Under the pieces are notes generated by a model, which was not told where the DNA came from, searched no databases, and saw only the letters and a list, made by a program, of their open reading frames with translations. This document shows positions 1 through 12,425 of a DNA stretch of 64,000 bases, piece after piece. Position numbers and translations under genes: made by a program. The stretch comes from Eulemur rufifrons (taxonomy: Eukaryota; Chordata; Mammalia; Primates; Lemuridae), in assembly GCF_041146395.1 (NCBI RefSeq), contig NC_090997.1, forward strand, positions 31,971,501-32,035,500. The letters run 5' to 3'. Each line of letters opens with the position of its first letter. The first letter of the stretch is position 1.

Positions 1-1234
1 TAGGGTTAGTGATTTCTACTTATTTTGCTAGGTTTTTGGGAAACATTAAGATGGTATTTAAGCCCTTCATAACAACCAAACAAAAATGAACCCCAGACAC
101 CTATCTTTTCCTCCTGAGAGAGTGTTTTAACGACAAACTATGAAATGTGGCTCAATGTTAATGAGATTGACACAAGGCTTGATTTTTGCAAACTGAATTA
201 CAATTAAATTTTACAAACATAAAACACCTAAAAACAGGCTCTTTAAAGGTAGATGTTTCTAATAAGACAGTTGTTTCATTAAGCTTTTGTTTTCAGTGGC
301 AACAAAGATTTAAAGACATATTTGAATTCTCACATTTCAAACTTCCTTTCAGTCTATGACAAAATGTTGGTTTCTACCATAACAAAAGCTCTCCTCCAAG
401 TGAAGCTTCCTGGTTACTGAGCAGAAGGCTCTGAGCGGCCTCAAAATGAGAAATTTCCCCAACTCTATGTAGACGAGGCCATGCAGTTCCAGACATAGTG
501 CTAGGTATTTAGTTACGCAGGCAACACTCATCTGGATCATACCAAAGGCTGCAGCAGAATGGTGAAAGGAAAAAGAAGCAGATTTGGAGTTAGCAGACCT
601 GGTATATAATCATTTATTTATTCAACATATTTTTATATAACACATTCATGTGCTTTGAGATAGGCACTATGAAAGACACAAAAATGTCTAGTATATAAGG
701 CCATATCTAAGCCAAAAATGCTTTTGACGATAAATACTATAGCAGTTGAGATGGCAGAGATATTTTTCTGGCGAAGGTCTTCAATGAAAAGATCAGATAA
801 CATGTAACAAGTGAGTGGAGCCCTGGAGCCCCATGCCCCGCAGCCTCACTTCTGTCTTCATAAGCAGAGATGGGGAGTGTGAAAGTTAGGGTTCTGAACA
901 GAGCAGGTGACAACAGGGCACAAAAGTGGGAAGTGGTACATAGAGAAGAGACCAGATTCACTGGTGTAGAGTAGATAGCAGATTTTTTTGACCTTGAATT
1001 CTAAGCTAAGGAATTTGAATATTATTGCATAGATTACCATTCAACTGTCATTAAAAGATTTTTTTGCAAGGGATGGAGATGGGGAAAGGTGACCTGATAT
1101 TAAAGGCATCTCAAGGAGATTCATTTGGTCATAAATGCCTGATCCTTTGAGTCAGAAGGAGGATAGTGTGGCAAAGCATGGAGCATTACACTCTGAACTA
1201 TCGTGAGGTATCCTGAGTTATTTGCCAATTAAAA

Positions 1235-2775
1235 AAAAAAATCTCTCCCTTCATTTCACATCCCTCTTCAGCTGCCATCCTATTAGCTGTTCCCCTTTAT
1301 ACAAAACTCAAAAGAGCTGTCTATATTCATTGTCTCCGATTCCTTTCCTCATTTTCTCTTGAACCCTTTCCAATAAGACTTTCACTCCCAACCCTCCAAT
1401 GAGTCTTTTCTTAAGGTCACCCTCATTGGTTTCTAAACCCAATACAACACCCCCCCCCCACTCCACTGCTAAATTTGACTAGCTTTTAAAAATAAATACA
1501 TAAACAAACCCACCCAACAGTTGACTCTCAGTCCTTATTTTACCTATCCACAGCACTTGAGTCAATTTCTTATTCTATCCTCTTTAAAATACTAGCCAGA
1601 GCACCACAATCTCCTGATCCTTTCCAATATCACAGACTCCTCCTTCTTAATCTCTTTTGAAAAATCTTTCTCAACTCAGCAACCTCTAAATGTTGGTTAT
1701 TTCAGGACTCTGTCCTAGAACTTCTCTATTACACTAATCTCTTGGTGATTTTATGGCTTTAAATACCATATACATGTTGACAACCCCCAGAGTTCTATTC
1801 CCAGCAGGACTTGTCTCTTGTACTCCAGAAGCACACATCTAACTGCCTGCTTAGCGTCTTCACTGTGATGTCTAATAATGAGCAAACTCCTGGTCAGACT
1901 AACACATTCCAAACCAATTCATGATTTTCTCCTTAATACCTGCTCTTCCCACAGTCTTTCCCAGGTCAGTAAATGGCACCTCTATACTTCTGATTACTCA
2001 TGCCCAAAATATTGGCTCATCCTTGATTCCTCTTTTTCTCTTACACCCCAAATTCTTTTTTCTTTACCCTCAAAATATATGGGGATCTGACGACATTGCA
2101 CCACCTCCACCGTTACCACCCTCTTCCAAACCAAGACCATCTCTGCTGGAATTATTGCAGTAGTTAAGATCTCCCTTGCTCCTAAGTGCTTCTATCCTTC
2201 TCGTCCCCCATGGTATATTATCAACATGGCAGCCTAAGAGATCCTTTTAAAATATGAGAACATACTGCTTATCTATCCAAAACCATCTGATAGCTACCCA
2301 TCTCACACAGCATGAAAGCCAAAGGTGCTAACACAACTTCCCCACCCATCTTTATCATGTTACCCTCCAGCCTCATTGCCTCCTTCCTCAGTCTCATTCC
2401 AGCCACACTGGTGTCCAGGTGGTCCTCAAATGTAAGACAATACCAGCACCAATCCTTTTCACTCACTGTTCTCTCTTCCTGGAACCCTTCTCCCCAGATG
2501 TCCACATGCTAATTCCCCCAATTCCTTCAGGTTTCTGCTAAAATATTTTCTTCTCAGTGAGGCACTTCAGTTTCCTTCTTCATTTTTCCCCATAGCATTT
2601 ATGATCACCTGGCATACCTTACAGGTACTCGTTTATTCACTGTGTCTGTCTCCTCTCCCCAGAACGTATACATTGGAACATTAATTTCTGTCTGTTTCTT
2701 CCACCACCTAAAATAAGTCCTATAACTTAGCATATGTTTAATAAATAGCTGTTGAATGTTAATGAATGAATACAT
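1235..2775 (+). repeat. Long L2 LINE relic (3' part of ORF2 and 3' UTR)
   Basis: The sequence follows the L2 consensus as I remember it, from the reverse-transcriptase C-terminal region to the 3' end. Phrases seen include ATGGCTTTAAATACCAT, the VNGTSIL and LDSSFSLTP translations around 1960-2060, a cysteine/leucine-rich tail, and the terminal TAAATAGCTGTTGAATG. The frame is broken: matching peptides fall in two different frames near 1960 and 2030. A short foreign-looking insert with a C10 run sits at about 1442-1520. The repeat lies in COL9A1 intron 5, opposite to the gene. Confidence 0.75.
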
Positions 2776-5054
2776 AGAGATGAATAGTAGATATAGTAAT
2801 AAAAGAATTGATAGTATTTGCCTTCTGGTTTGATTATGATTTGGGGCAAACTCCTTTCCCTCTCTGGATTTCAATTTCTTCACATATAAACTGAGTGGTT
2901 TGGAGTAGATGTGCTCAAAGTTTCCTGCAGCTCTGAAAAGCCATGATTCTGTTGACACCACATTGTAACCAAAAAATTCAACCATACAGAGATTAACATG
3001 AACAAAGATTTCTTTATAATCTTAGCCCATATACATTTTTATAGAAATATAAAAACTAATACCCCTGATTTTTTTATTGCAACAGTATAGAAACAGCTGA
3101 GGCCAGTAAAAAATTTTTAGTGCTTTTAATTTTTGATTAAAAGCAAGTTTAACCAGCATTTAGTTTTTATCCTAGTTATCCACATCCTCTTCCCCTCAAT
3201 CCTGACTCCTCTGTTAGCAGCTCTACGTTCTGTGTGTTCTCGTTTCATCGCCACCTGGTGGAAACCCCAGCTGATGTTAATATGGTTTGTAATGCAGCAG
3301 GCTAGGTTCCATCTCCCAAAAATTGTTTTGACACTCAGCATTCAAAAATATTTTAATCGAGTCAAGTTTTATAAAAAGTATCTCCTATGGATATGTGTAG
3401 ATAATATTACCATTTCTTTTTATTAATTTAGTACTTTCAAGTGAAAGAGTATTTGTAAAATATGTACTTGTCAAAATAATTTAATAAGCAAACTTAGTTT
3501 AGATATTATGCACAGTAGATACTGTGCATCCCTTAAACCACTAAAAACATAACTTTTCTGCAATATTTCTCAAATTCCAGAAATAATATTAATCATAACC
3601 TCATGATTTATTTTTTCCATATTATAATTCATGAAACTTTCATTGTTTTTACATTCAGAGGTTAGTGCGATTCAATTCTGTGGAATACAGAAAAAGCAAA
3701 ACCACCAAGAGTTTTGCCAGCTCTCACATTTTCTCTGAATCTAATGAAGACAAACAAGGAGCAACACATTTGAAAATATATTTTTAAAAGCATTAAACCT
3801 GTCTAATTAATCATATTCCATGTTGGTTTATTTGGAATATGCACAAGTATAAAGAATGGCTTAAATAATATATTTGTGTAGCCACATAAACTTTTATCTC
3901 CCCTCAAACAAGCCCAAACTCCCAGTGTACATCTCTGAAAAGGGAGAAAGGCCAACTTTGTCTTCTAATAGAGCTATACCAAATAACTCTCCTAGGCAAT
4001 CATGCTGACAACAAACAATAAAGAACCTGTCATAAAATAACATGTTTTTATGGTATGCTGCCAGGAAACAGAGCTTTGCAGTGGGATAAATGGCACCATC
4101 CTAAAATATTGGCACAAAGGAGAATAGAAAATATGGGATTTATTGCTTTAAAATCAAACTAACAATGTATTGCAGCAGTGCATCGGGAAAAAATATAAAA
4201 TGCTCTGAGCCCACTAAATAACCATGAATGATGAGAAGGTATTTGAGTTGTAGATCACGTGAACAGCTGTAGCACAAGCCTTATGAAAACCTTTTGAAAT
4301 TGGCTTCTCTTTTTCATTTAAAAAAGGGAAAGGGAACAAAGATAGGATAAGCAGGGGGGAAATCACAAACAAGTACAATATAAGTGAGTCTTTTAGCATT
4401 AGTGATCCATCAAATGTTGTTTTCAATTGCATTTTTTAGTATGCAGTTGCTGGGGCTACCTTTTGACATCTGACAGTGTCTTTACAAGGGACATCTTGTT
4501 TTTGATTTATCTATCAAAGAAAACCAAGGGTCGGCCCTCAAAAAAAGTATTCAATTAACGTAGAGAGTCAGAGATTAGAACAAATCCAACTGCATGAAGA
4601 AAATTTGAAAAATATACTGCTATCTATTGTTTTCATGCTCTCGTTTCATGCTATTTCATTTTAATTTACAATTTTTTACACTGTAATACTGAATATTTGC
4701 TGTCTTCGAATTGAGAGAAAGATGACCTATTGGTACAGTTCTTCTACCTCTTAGAATATGTGCATATCACTACCCCATCACTCTCTAAGATCTCAAAGAG
4801 ACAGATAGTCATTGTCGATCTTCAATAATTGCCAGCAACTTCGGATTTTAACCAAGTTGGTGAGAAGTCCAAGATAATAGGCCATACAATAAAAACAAGA
4901 GTGTAGGGACAACTAATGGACACTTGGGCTTTGTCTGTGGACTTGTATGAGCCTTTACCTCTCTTCAGTTTTGAAAAGTAAGGAATGGTGTGGGAAGACT
5001 AATGGCTTGAAAAGAAAAGAATTGATATATGTAAGAATTTCTAAATGAGAGTCC

Positions 5055-5385
5055 TTTTGCCTGGAACAGTGGACCTTCTCCTCTCCTGGATAACTTATTC
5101 ATCCCCGGGGTTCTTCTCAGACATCATATCCTTCAGGAAACATCCTTGACCTCCACTCTCAGGCCTCCCTGCCCTGCTCTTGGTGAGGAGCTTTTTCTGT
5201 GTGCTTCCTGGAACACAGTACTTGTCGCTGTCATGGTCCTTATCATGTTATATTGTGATTGTTTACTTATCTCAACTCCTCATTCTCAATATACTGAAGA
5301 ATACAAAGCCTGTGATGTATCTGACTTTGTATACCCGGTATATCTGTACCCAGTGAAAGTTTTCTAAATGAATAAACAAGTAGGA
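5055..5385 (+). repeat. L2 3'-end fragment
   Basis: It resembles the L2 3' region: TTCTTCTCAGACATCATATC, TTGGTGAGGAGC, and a tail ending TAAATGAATAAACAAG. It is divergent and has no open frame of interest. Confidence 0.5.
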
Positions 5386-5604
5386 TTAATGTCTGAGGAC
5401 GTGTTTTATATTGTCCAATCTTCTTTCTTTTTATTTTTTTTTTAACATTTATTTTGTTTTTCTTGAGAAGTAAATTATGGAGACATATCACAAATGCCTT
5501 CCAAGGTAAGAATAATGACATGCTTTATAAGGAAACATGAATGGCTGCACATATTTTTCATTTTATCAAAAGAAAACTAGCTGGCATAGCAGAAAATAAG
5601 ATAA

Positions 5605-5830
5605 ATTAGAAATTTTGTGCCTAACCCTGCTTCTTACAAGCCAAGAGACCTACCTGAGGTAACTTCTTCAGCTGAGAAATGGAGATAACACTATCTGTAC
5701 TTGCTGTCTTTTAAAGTTGTTGCCAGGATCAAAGAAGTTAATGGGAATGGAAGCATTTTGAGAACTTTAAATTGGTATATTAAGGGTATTAGGATGATTT
5801 TTAATAAGCATAAGTGGGCTTTTCTTACAT
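5605..5830 (+). repeat. MIR SINE
   Basis: The order of landmarks fits MIR: CTAACCCTGCTTCTTAC, AGCTGAGAAATGGAGATAA, GTTGTTGCCAGGATCAAA, and a tail with GGCATTTTGAGAAC-like sequence. Confidence 0.55.
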
Positions 5831-7429
5831 AGTTTTCTAATTCTTTGTCTTATACAGAGTGAAGGTTGAAGAACACATTGTCACTTCCAGTCCTTGAATG
5901 TGGGTAGGATTTTTTGGCCTATAACCTTGATCTAGTTTAACTATTATTGTCACTACCACCACCACCAACACTATCATCATCCAATATGGAACTTTAATGG
6001 GCTGTTAGGCCCAAGTCTCTTTTGTGTTTCCTGCTAGGGGAGTCAGAATTCAGTCTGAAGAAACAAATCTGTACATGCCTATTTCAAATTCTTTTTAACA
6101 TCGGTTACAGCATAGTGACTTAGAAAAGCTCCCCTTCGTGGACCAGAAGCATAAGGTAAAACCAGCTGCCAGGTTTCTAGTTGCATTCTGCACGTGGAAG
6201 AATAAAACAGAAGATAATTTCTACTAACTGGTCTCCAATGTTATGTGAGACTAGACTTGGCAGAAAACCTACAATCAGCTATGACATTATTGGCAAGACT
6301 ATAATGTAGTGAAGTAATATTGAGACTTTACTATCCTGGCAATCAGACAATTTAATAGCATCTTAGCATCCAGAATTCAGAACTATAAACACTTAAAATA
6401 TTTTTTAAAGCCAAAGAATCAATAAATCAATTTGTAAATACTCAATTGATATTCATAACAGTGAGGAAATAACCTAAAGTTTCTTCCCCCTCACCTGTCA
6501 TCCAGAAATGACGCAGCTATTGCAGAAGTTTGGTGTTATCTAAAATCCTTTCCTGTATCATTGCAAAGATCTTGCTGCACAAAATTTCAAGATAGCACAA
6601 CAGTGGTCCCATCGACTTTCTAACCCAGCCACTCGAGGTGTGATAACTCATTAAATGAAGAAATACTTTCTCAAGAGTCTACAAGCCAGAGTGGTAGCGT
6701 GACAGTTACAAATTGTTTCCTGTCCATCACAGAATATAGAAATTTCACACTACCCTTCACACTAATCACAATTCTTCCCTTGAAACCAAGTTATTTGAAC
6801 AATTCCATTACTGAAATCCCTGTCCCTGATAACCTTTTTTCTTTGGAGAAGTACACAGAAACAATTCAAAATCATTGTATCACCTCTGCTACACTCCATG
6901 ATATGGGGCTTGCGACTAGAAAGTAACAGCTCCATACCACTATGACGGGGTTGAGGGGGAGGCGTTGCCATCAATGGTTTATTTATTGAGCTCGAAATTC
7001 TTTAGTTTCCCCAAAGAGACACTTGTCCTCTAAGCTATATTTTCTAAATTCCTGTTATAATATTATAAAATAGCCTTTTAAAGGATTGTTCAGCAAAAGT
7101 GTAACAATTCGAAATGATAGAACTATATGGTACTAGTTGGCACAATTACTTTGTCATTATATAATTCCTTACCTTTATAACCATGGATACTTATAGTAAA
7201 ACCATGAACAGAGAGCCTTAAAATCCTTTACTTCTATAACATGCATGCAAGATCTACTCCTAAGTAGATAAATATTATGCCATCTATATAATTTTCATTC
7301 TTGTTGATCAGATATCCTAAACTCCAATCTCACCACTCTGTAGGTAGCATCCTTCATCCGGTCACACACACACGCACACTCCCAGATTTTCATATATATC
7401 ATGATACATCATTCAAATCAGCCAGTCCT

Positions 7430-7650
7430 AGACCTTTGAATGTGCCCTACCTATTCTATGCTTCTTTTTCCCTTAATGGTCTTACACTCAGCTAGAATGC
7501 ACTTTCTCCCATTCTTTTGCTAATTTAAATCTTTCCATTTTAAAGTCCATTGCTTCTAAGAAACCTGGGATTCTTGACTAAATCTATCACCCATCTTAAC
7601 CTTACTTTGAATATTCTCATGAATTATAAAAGCACAGTAAGTGCCACACC
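7430..7650 (+). repeat. Possible L2-type fragment
   Basis: CCTATTCTATGCTTC, TAGAATGCACTTTCTCCC and CTAATTTAAATCTTTCC resemble a common L2-class 3' segment. It is divergent, so the family is uncertain. Confidence 0.35.
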
Positions 7651-7962
7651 AATATGGCTTTCTTTCTAAATTGCCTCAGAAGGATTCTGGGTGCTCCAGG
7701 TGGGCATGTAACACCTTCCAAGGAAACTTTAGGCTCCTCAAGACCGGAAGCTATCTATGTAACTTCCTCTGATTCTGCATTCCATCTGGTACACGCTACG
7801 CTCAAAATAGGCATTGAAAGCTTTTTGAATAAGAGCTTGAGTCAATTTTTTAAAATGAATAACTGTTGTTTAAGATATTCAACTGATTATCAAAGATGTC
7901 TGAGGTATTAATTTTTAGCAGCATGTTTTTGCTTTAATCTTAGATCATGGTTTTATACTTAC

Positions 7963-8359
7963 TGGAACAGAAACTTGAGGGTTATCTACAAGTTTTCCCA
8001 GCACAGCGAAGCCATCGACATTGATTGGGCCTCTTGGCTTTATTGGTAAGGATTCAATCCTGTTGCAGTCAACAAAAAGAGTAGCACTGTTCCTTTCCAC
8101 ACCAATCATGATCTTATGCCACTGGGAATCAAACAAGGAGGGCAAATTCGAAAAGGCTGCAGTTTGGAGACTTCCATCCAGTCCTTTGTATGAAAACGCA
8201 ACGGATTTTGTTTGGCCATTAATCTTTATGCCAACTTGCTCCTTCCCTGAGGAATCCTGAATCTGCCAAATGTTCCAGTTCTTTTCAAGTGTGCTTCCAG
8301 TCATCCGAAAAGTAGTTAAAAAGGAGTATTCTTCAGGTAGTCCACTGGGATATAAATTC
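7963..8359 (-). CDS. COL9A1: COL9A1 exon 5: main body of NC4 thrombospondin-N/laminin-G domain (residues 100-232)
   Basis: The exon is 397 nt: one base completing Arg100 plus 132 codons. The acceptor is ATACTTAG and the donor is CCA followed by GTAAGT (phase 0). Recognisable blocks are [55 protein letters not shown] and GFAVLGKL. These match human COL9A1 almost residue for residue from memory and are typical of the TSPN/LamG fold of FACIT collagens. Cys198 is in the VDCNR block. In human it pairs with Cys252, which is encoded outside this window. The human NLS glycosylation sequon at residue 171 reads N-L-P here. The chain continues in exon 6 beyond the window, where the collagenous regions also lie. 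Confidence 0.97.
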
Positions 8360-8940
8360 CTAAGTATAATTTTAAAATAGTAAATATCAATGATGTTTTC
8401 TGTACCCATACATATTTACCATATTCTCTTTTTATGTTAGATTCTTGACCCATGGAAAGGCTACAGTGTGAAAAACTATATAGTATTTGTTCTTTCATGA
8501 CTGTTAATAAAGGCCTTCACAGAAGTTCAATCATTCCATCTTAAAATACATGTTTTAAAAAACCCTCCCTCATAGCTAAGGAAGGTTCCCAATGCCACAT
8601 AATCCCAACAATATTACTATTTATGATTCCCAAAGAGCTACTGTTCAGCAATTTCATCTCAGCCAAAAAACACATTCTTGCAGACTTCTTGGCAACAATT
8701 CTTTCACAAGTGAGAGACAAAATCATTAGAAATCCAAATCAGCTCTACTAGTTTATGAAACTACTTAAAGCAGTCAGCAGCAGCTTTTAATTTTTTATTT
8801 TAATGTAACATGTTAAGATTATTTGTTATTTTCATAACTGCTTGGGAATTCCATTCCATAATTATATCCAAGACCCACATAAGCATTTTGAGAATCAGTA
8901 ACTGTAGAGACCTTAGATGCTTCTTCACACTGAGTATGTT

Positions 8941-9185
8941 TTTTTTTGGGGGGGGGGTTGTTTGTTTGTTTGTTTGTCTGTTTGTTGAGATAGGCTCTCA
9001 TTCTGTCACCTGGGTTAGAGTGCAGTGGCATCATCATAGCTCACTTCAATCTCAAACTCCTGGGCTCAAGTGATCTCCTGCCTCAGCCTTCCAAGTAGCT
9101 GGGACTACAGGCATGTGCCACCATGTCTGGCTAAATTTTTAAATTTTTTGTAAAGACAGGGTCTCACTATGTTGCTCAGGTGGGG
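8941..9185 (-). repeat. Old Alu (J-like), 5'-truncated
   Basis: Poly-T followed by (TTTG)n, then the complement of Alu: GAGATAGGCTCTCATTCTG, GTGCAGTGGCATCATCATAG, CAAGTAGCTGGGACTACAGG, and GTCTCACTATGTTGCTCAGG. It lacks the strepsirrhine extra segment and is heavily mutated. It is in the same orientation as COL9A1. Confidence 0.85.
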
Positions 9186-10360
9186 GGGTGTTTGTTGTTT
9201 TAAGGAGTTCAAAATACTATGTTAAAGTAGCAGCTTGTCACTGGATGTGTGACAAGGGAAAGGTGACCAGTTCTTATGTTTCTACTCCAACCCAGTTTTT
9301 CCTTAATCTGCCAACTGAGACTGTAACATTGCTAATTCCTTTATTACTTTAAATGGTAGCATAAGACAGGTTGTGTCCCTGAGGCATCTCCAGTCTATAT
9401 AAAGACCATAACCTGGAGCTGTCCCAGCTACCTGGATCTTCTGTTGAAGCCAACCTACTAGAAGCTAAAGACTGAACTTTAAAAATCAGAACATGTTAAA
9501 TGTAAACACCATCTTTCAAGGATTTGAAGGTTTTATCCTTCTACCTTCCTGCTTCTAAGCATAGAAAAGTTCCTAAGCAAGGAAGGAATGCTAGGCAAAC
9601 TAGATGCCATTGAATTTTCTGTGCTAAATAATAAAATTTGGTATTTCTGAGAACAGTTATGGACCAGGACCCAGAGTCCCAAATAACCTTCCTTTAGGTC
9701 AAACTTTTGTTGTGTATCCCTCTTCAATTTGCTAAGATTTTCTGCCTTTACTTTGACTTTAACTATAAAATTTTATCTCTTCTGATATCATAAACAAACC
9801 TTTAACTTCTTTTTCTTAAATATTTTTGCAAACTTTCCATAAAAGGGACAACTATCTCAACAAATTGTATTGCTTTTTTAGTTTTATAAGGATAACAAAA
9901 CTGTGAAACTTCTCATCTGAGTACCCTTCCTTTTATCATCTGAGTCTTCCTTGTAGCCATTATTTTCTAATATTTTGGTTTGTATTTAGGGTACTGGGTG
10001 AATTCCTTTATCAATGCACATTTTTATATGATCACTGGTGATGTGTATTATTATTATTGCAGAGTTTTCAATTCACCATATATCTTTTATATAGGGCAAG
10101 TGTACAGGAGGTTTGACCATGTACCTTTAAAAATATTCAGTTTGAAGCTAAAGAAGAAAAATTTATACAAGAACCATTTGCTGTTTCCCATGTGGAACTG
10201 TCTAGCACATCATTCCAGATATTTGTTTTTAATATATTTTCTGTTTTTCAATCTGTTTGTCATATTCTCTTTGACTTTATATTTTTCAGAATTATACCTA
10301 TTCCAGAATGACCCCTAGAGAAGATACTAAGGTTCACTAATGACAATATAATGTATTGTC

Positions 10361-10544
10361 TATTATATAACTATAAAATCTTATGGCAGTTTCTACAACT
10401 CATTTAACTGACCTTGATAAATTTGAAGCTGGGATTTGGTGTATGTAATGCCTATTATATAACTATAAAATCTTATGGAAGTTTCTACAACTCATTTAAC
10501 TGACCTTGATAAATTTGAAGCTGGGATTTGGTGTATGTAATGCC
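10361..10544. repeat. 92-bp tandem duplication (two copies, one mismatch)
   Basis: Bases 10361-10452 and 10453-10544 are the same 92-base sequence. The only difference I find is GGCAGT in the first copy versus GGAAGT in the second. It lies in COL9A1 intron 4, well away from exon boundaries. Confidence 0.97.
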
Positions 10545-11509
10545 CAAAACTAGAAAAAGGGGTGGTTGGGGTTGCTGAATGAATACCTCATTTGTAAATA
10601 TGTATTAAACCAAGGTTATCTGTCTCTTTCTCTCTGCACATATGAAGATAATATATACGTGTGGATATGTGTACAAATATAATGTATCACGTTATTCATT
10701 TTTCTAACTATACTAGTACAGTAAGTCAATATGGTAAGAGGAAAAATTATTTTATTACTCATATTAATAAAGTATGTATGTATTCATACATACCTAAGAC
10801 CATTTAAAAGTCTCACAAGTCTAATTTATAGAACAGCCAGCCCCATTGACTTTTTTTGAACACCTGAAATTCTGCTCTTGCAAATAAGCTGTACACATCG
10901 ATAAGTACACTTGCCAGCATGCATAATTTAAAAGAAGTTGGGTCTATAAATGATCTATTTCATTATGTTACAATCTTCACAGAGCACCTTAAATGAAGAA
11001 CCATAAGGATTTGAATAAAAGATTAAAAAGTCTTTGAGCCTTGGAATATTGTTTATGACCTTGACCCAAAGAAAGCTAAAGACTGTGTTTTTAAGGCAAA
11101 TAAGCAAGATGTTTGTTAATGGGAGTTGAGAATGCGAAATGATTATGTCTAAAGAATAAAAGACAGCAAAAAAATTACGTGTCTCATAAGCTTTCAAAAA
11201 TTGAAAAGATAAATAAGGATAAATTGTGACTCTATCACATTAATTCCATATACCATATTCTACTTTTCCTCCAACAAAGATCCTGCTAATAGTTTCTTTT
11301 CGCTGTCTCAGGGCCTATATTCTCCAACACAGAAAATCCCTTTAAACCAAGATTGTCTACTCCCTGTATTCCCATTTCTACCCTCCCTGTCACCTGGCTT
11401 TTGAATGAGGAGGGCTTAGAGGGCAGCTGGAAAAGAAAGGATCCACTAAGAGAAAATACTCTCATCTATATACACTCTCCTCTTCTAGTGCTTTCCACCA
11501 CTAATAATA

Positions 11510-11690
11510 AACACTTACCTAATACCACTGAATACCAGGCTCTGTTCATGCACTCTCCAGTTATTAACATTTACTCTACATAGCAACCTTACAACATAGT
11601 TCTTACTATCGCTGACTTTAATCTGAGGGAACTGAAACAAAGACAGTTAAAGTAACTTGCCCGAGAATAGATTTTACTGCCTATTTGGGA
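11510..11690 (-). repeat. MIR SINE, reverse
   Basis: The reverse MIR pattern is visible: CATAGCAACCTTACAACATAG, ACTTTAATCTGAGGGAACTGA, GTTAAAGTAACTTGCCCGAG. Confidence 0.6.
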
Positions 11691-12117
11691 CTCCACATAT
11701 CTCAGCCCTCTGACTCTCCCTTTGTCTTTTTCTTTCTTTCTCCTATTTCCTTCTCCTAATTCCTTCCTCCTTTTCTCATCTTTTAATAAGCCTTGACAGT
11801 AAAACAAGAGTTTTTAGTCTTTGTGGGGGCAGAGAGTCAAGGATGTAATGAATATGAGACATTGGTTATAGCCTGGGTGCACGATTTAGAGAAAAACAAC
11901 CACCACCACAAAGGTGAGCAGGAGGTAGGGGAGCTATATGGCCTCAAGTTGATCAATCTCTGAATTTAGAGTTAATGACAGTCCAGATTGCAATCTCAAA
12001 TCACAGAATAGAAAATTAAGTCAGCCTTGGGAGTCTTATGTCATGTTTAGTTGTTTTATCAAAGAAAAAAATTTAGAAGCTTAAGAGCACAACTGTACGT
12101 GAAAAGAAAATATAAGC

Positions 12118-12133
12118 AAAAAAAAAAAAAAAA
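12118..12133. repeat. Poly-A run
   Basis: A run of about 16 adenines in intron 4, not attached to a recognisable SINE body. Confidence 0.8.
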
Positions 12134-12186
12134 GTCAGTGTAGCTGTTATCATGCCAATAATCTTTCCAAGTGATTTTCTAGGGTC

Positions 12187-12425
12187 AGGATGGAGTAGTG
12201 GTTAAAACACAACCTCTGGAAACCATGCTGCGTGGGTTTCAATCCTCCCAGCATGTCCCAACTTTGTAACCTTACACAAATACATTAAACTTTTAGGGCT
12301 CAGTCTCCTTCCCCATAATATAAAGATAATAATGCCCCTACATCATAGGGTTGTGATGAGGATGAGATTGATATTAATTAGTAAATTTATAAAAAGAGCT
12401 TATACATGCACTATGGTTGTATTAT
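12187..12425 (+). repeat. MIR SINE
   Basis: Nearly complete MIR: GGAGTAGTGGTTAAAACAC, GTGGGTTTCAATCCTCCCAG, CCTTACACAAATACATTAAAC, CATAGGGTTGTGATGAGGAT and a tail. Confidence 0.75.

Larger units (their letters stand above)
1..7962 (-). other. COL9A1: COL9A1 intron 5 (partial)
   Basis: The intron starts at 7962 with GTAAGT on the minus strand and runs off the window at base 1. I looked for exon 6 (expected to start F-E-L-Q-W-M with C-D-P-L) on the minus strand and did not find it. The intron is therefore at least 7.96 kb. It holds L2 and MIR relics (listed separately). Stretches 2780-5050, 5840-7300 and 7650-7960 look like unique, A/T-rich sequence with no feature I can name. Confidence 0.85.

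Noticed and set aside
7365..7381. Short CA repeat
   Set aside because: Only a few interrupted units; too short to list as a microsatellite.
1..7962. Search for COL9A1 exon 6 and Gly-X-Y collagen exons
   Set aside because: No segment on the minus strand encodes the expected F-E-L-Q-W-M start or Gly-X-Y runs; the exon must lie beyond the window.
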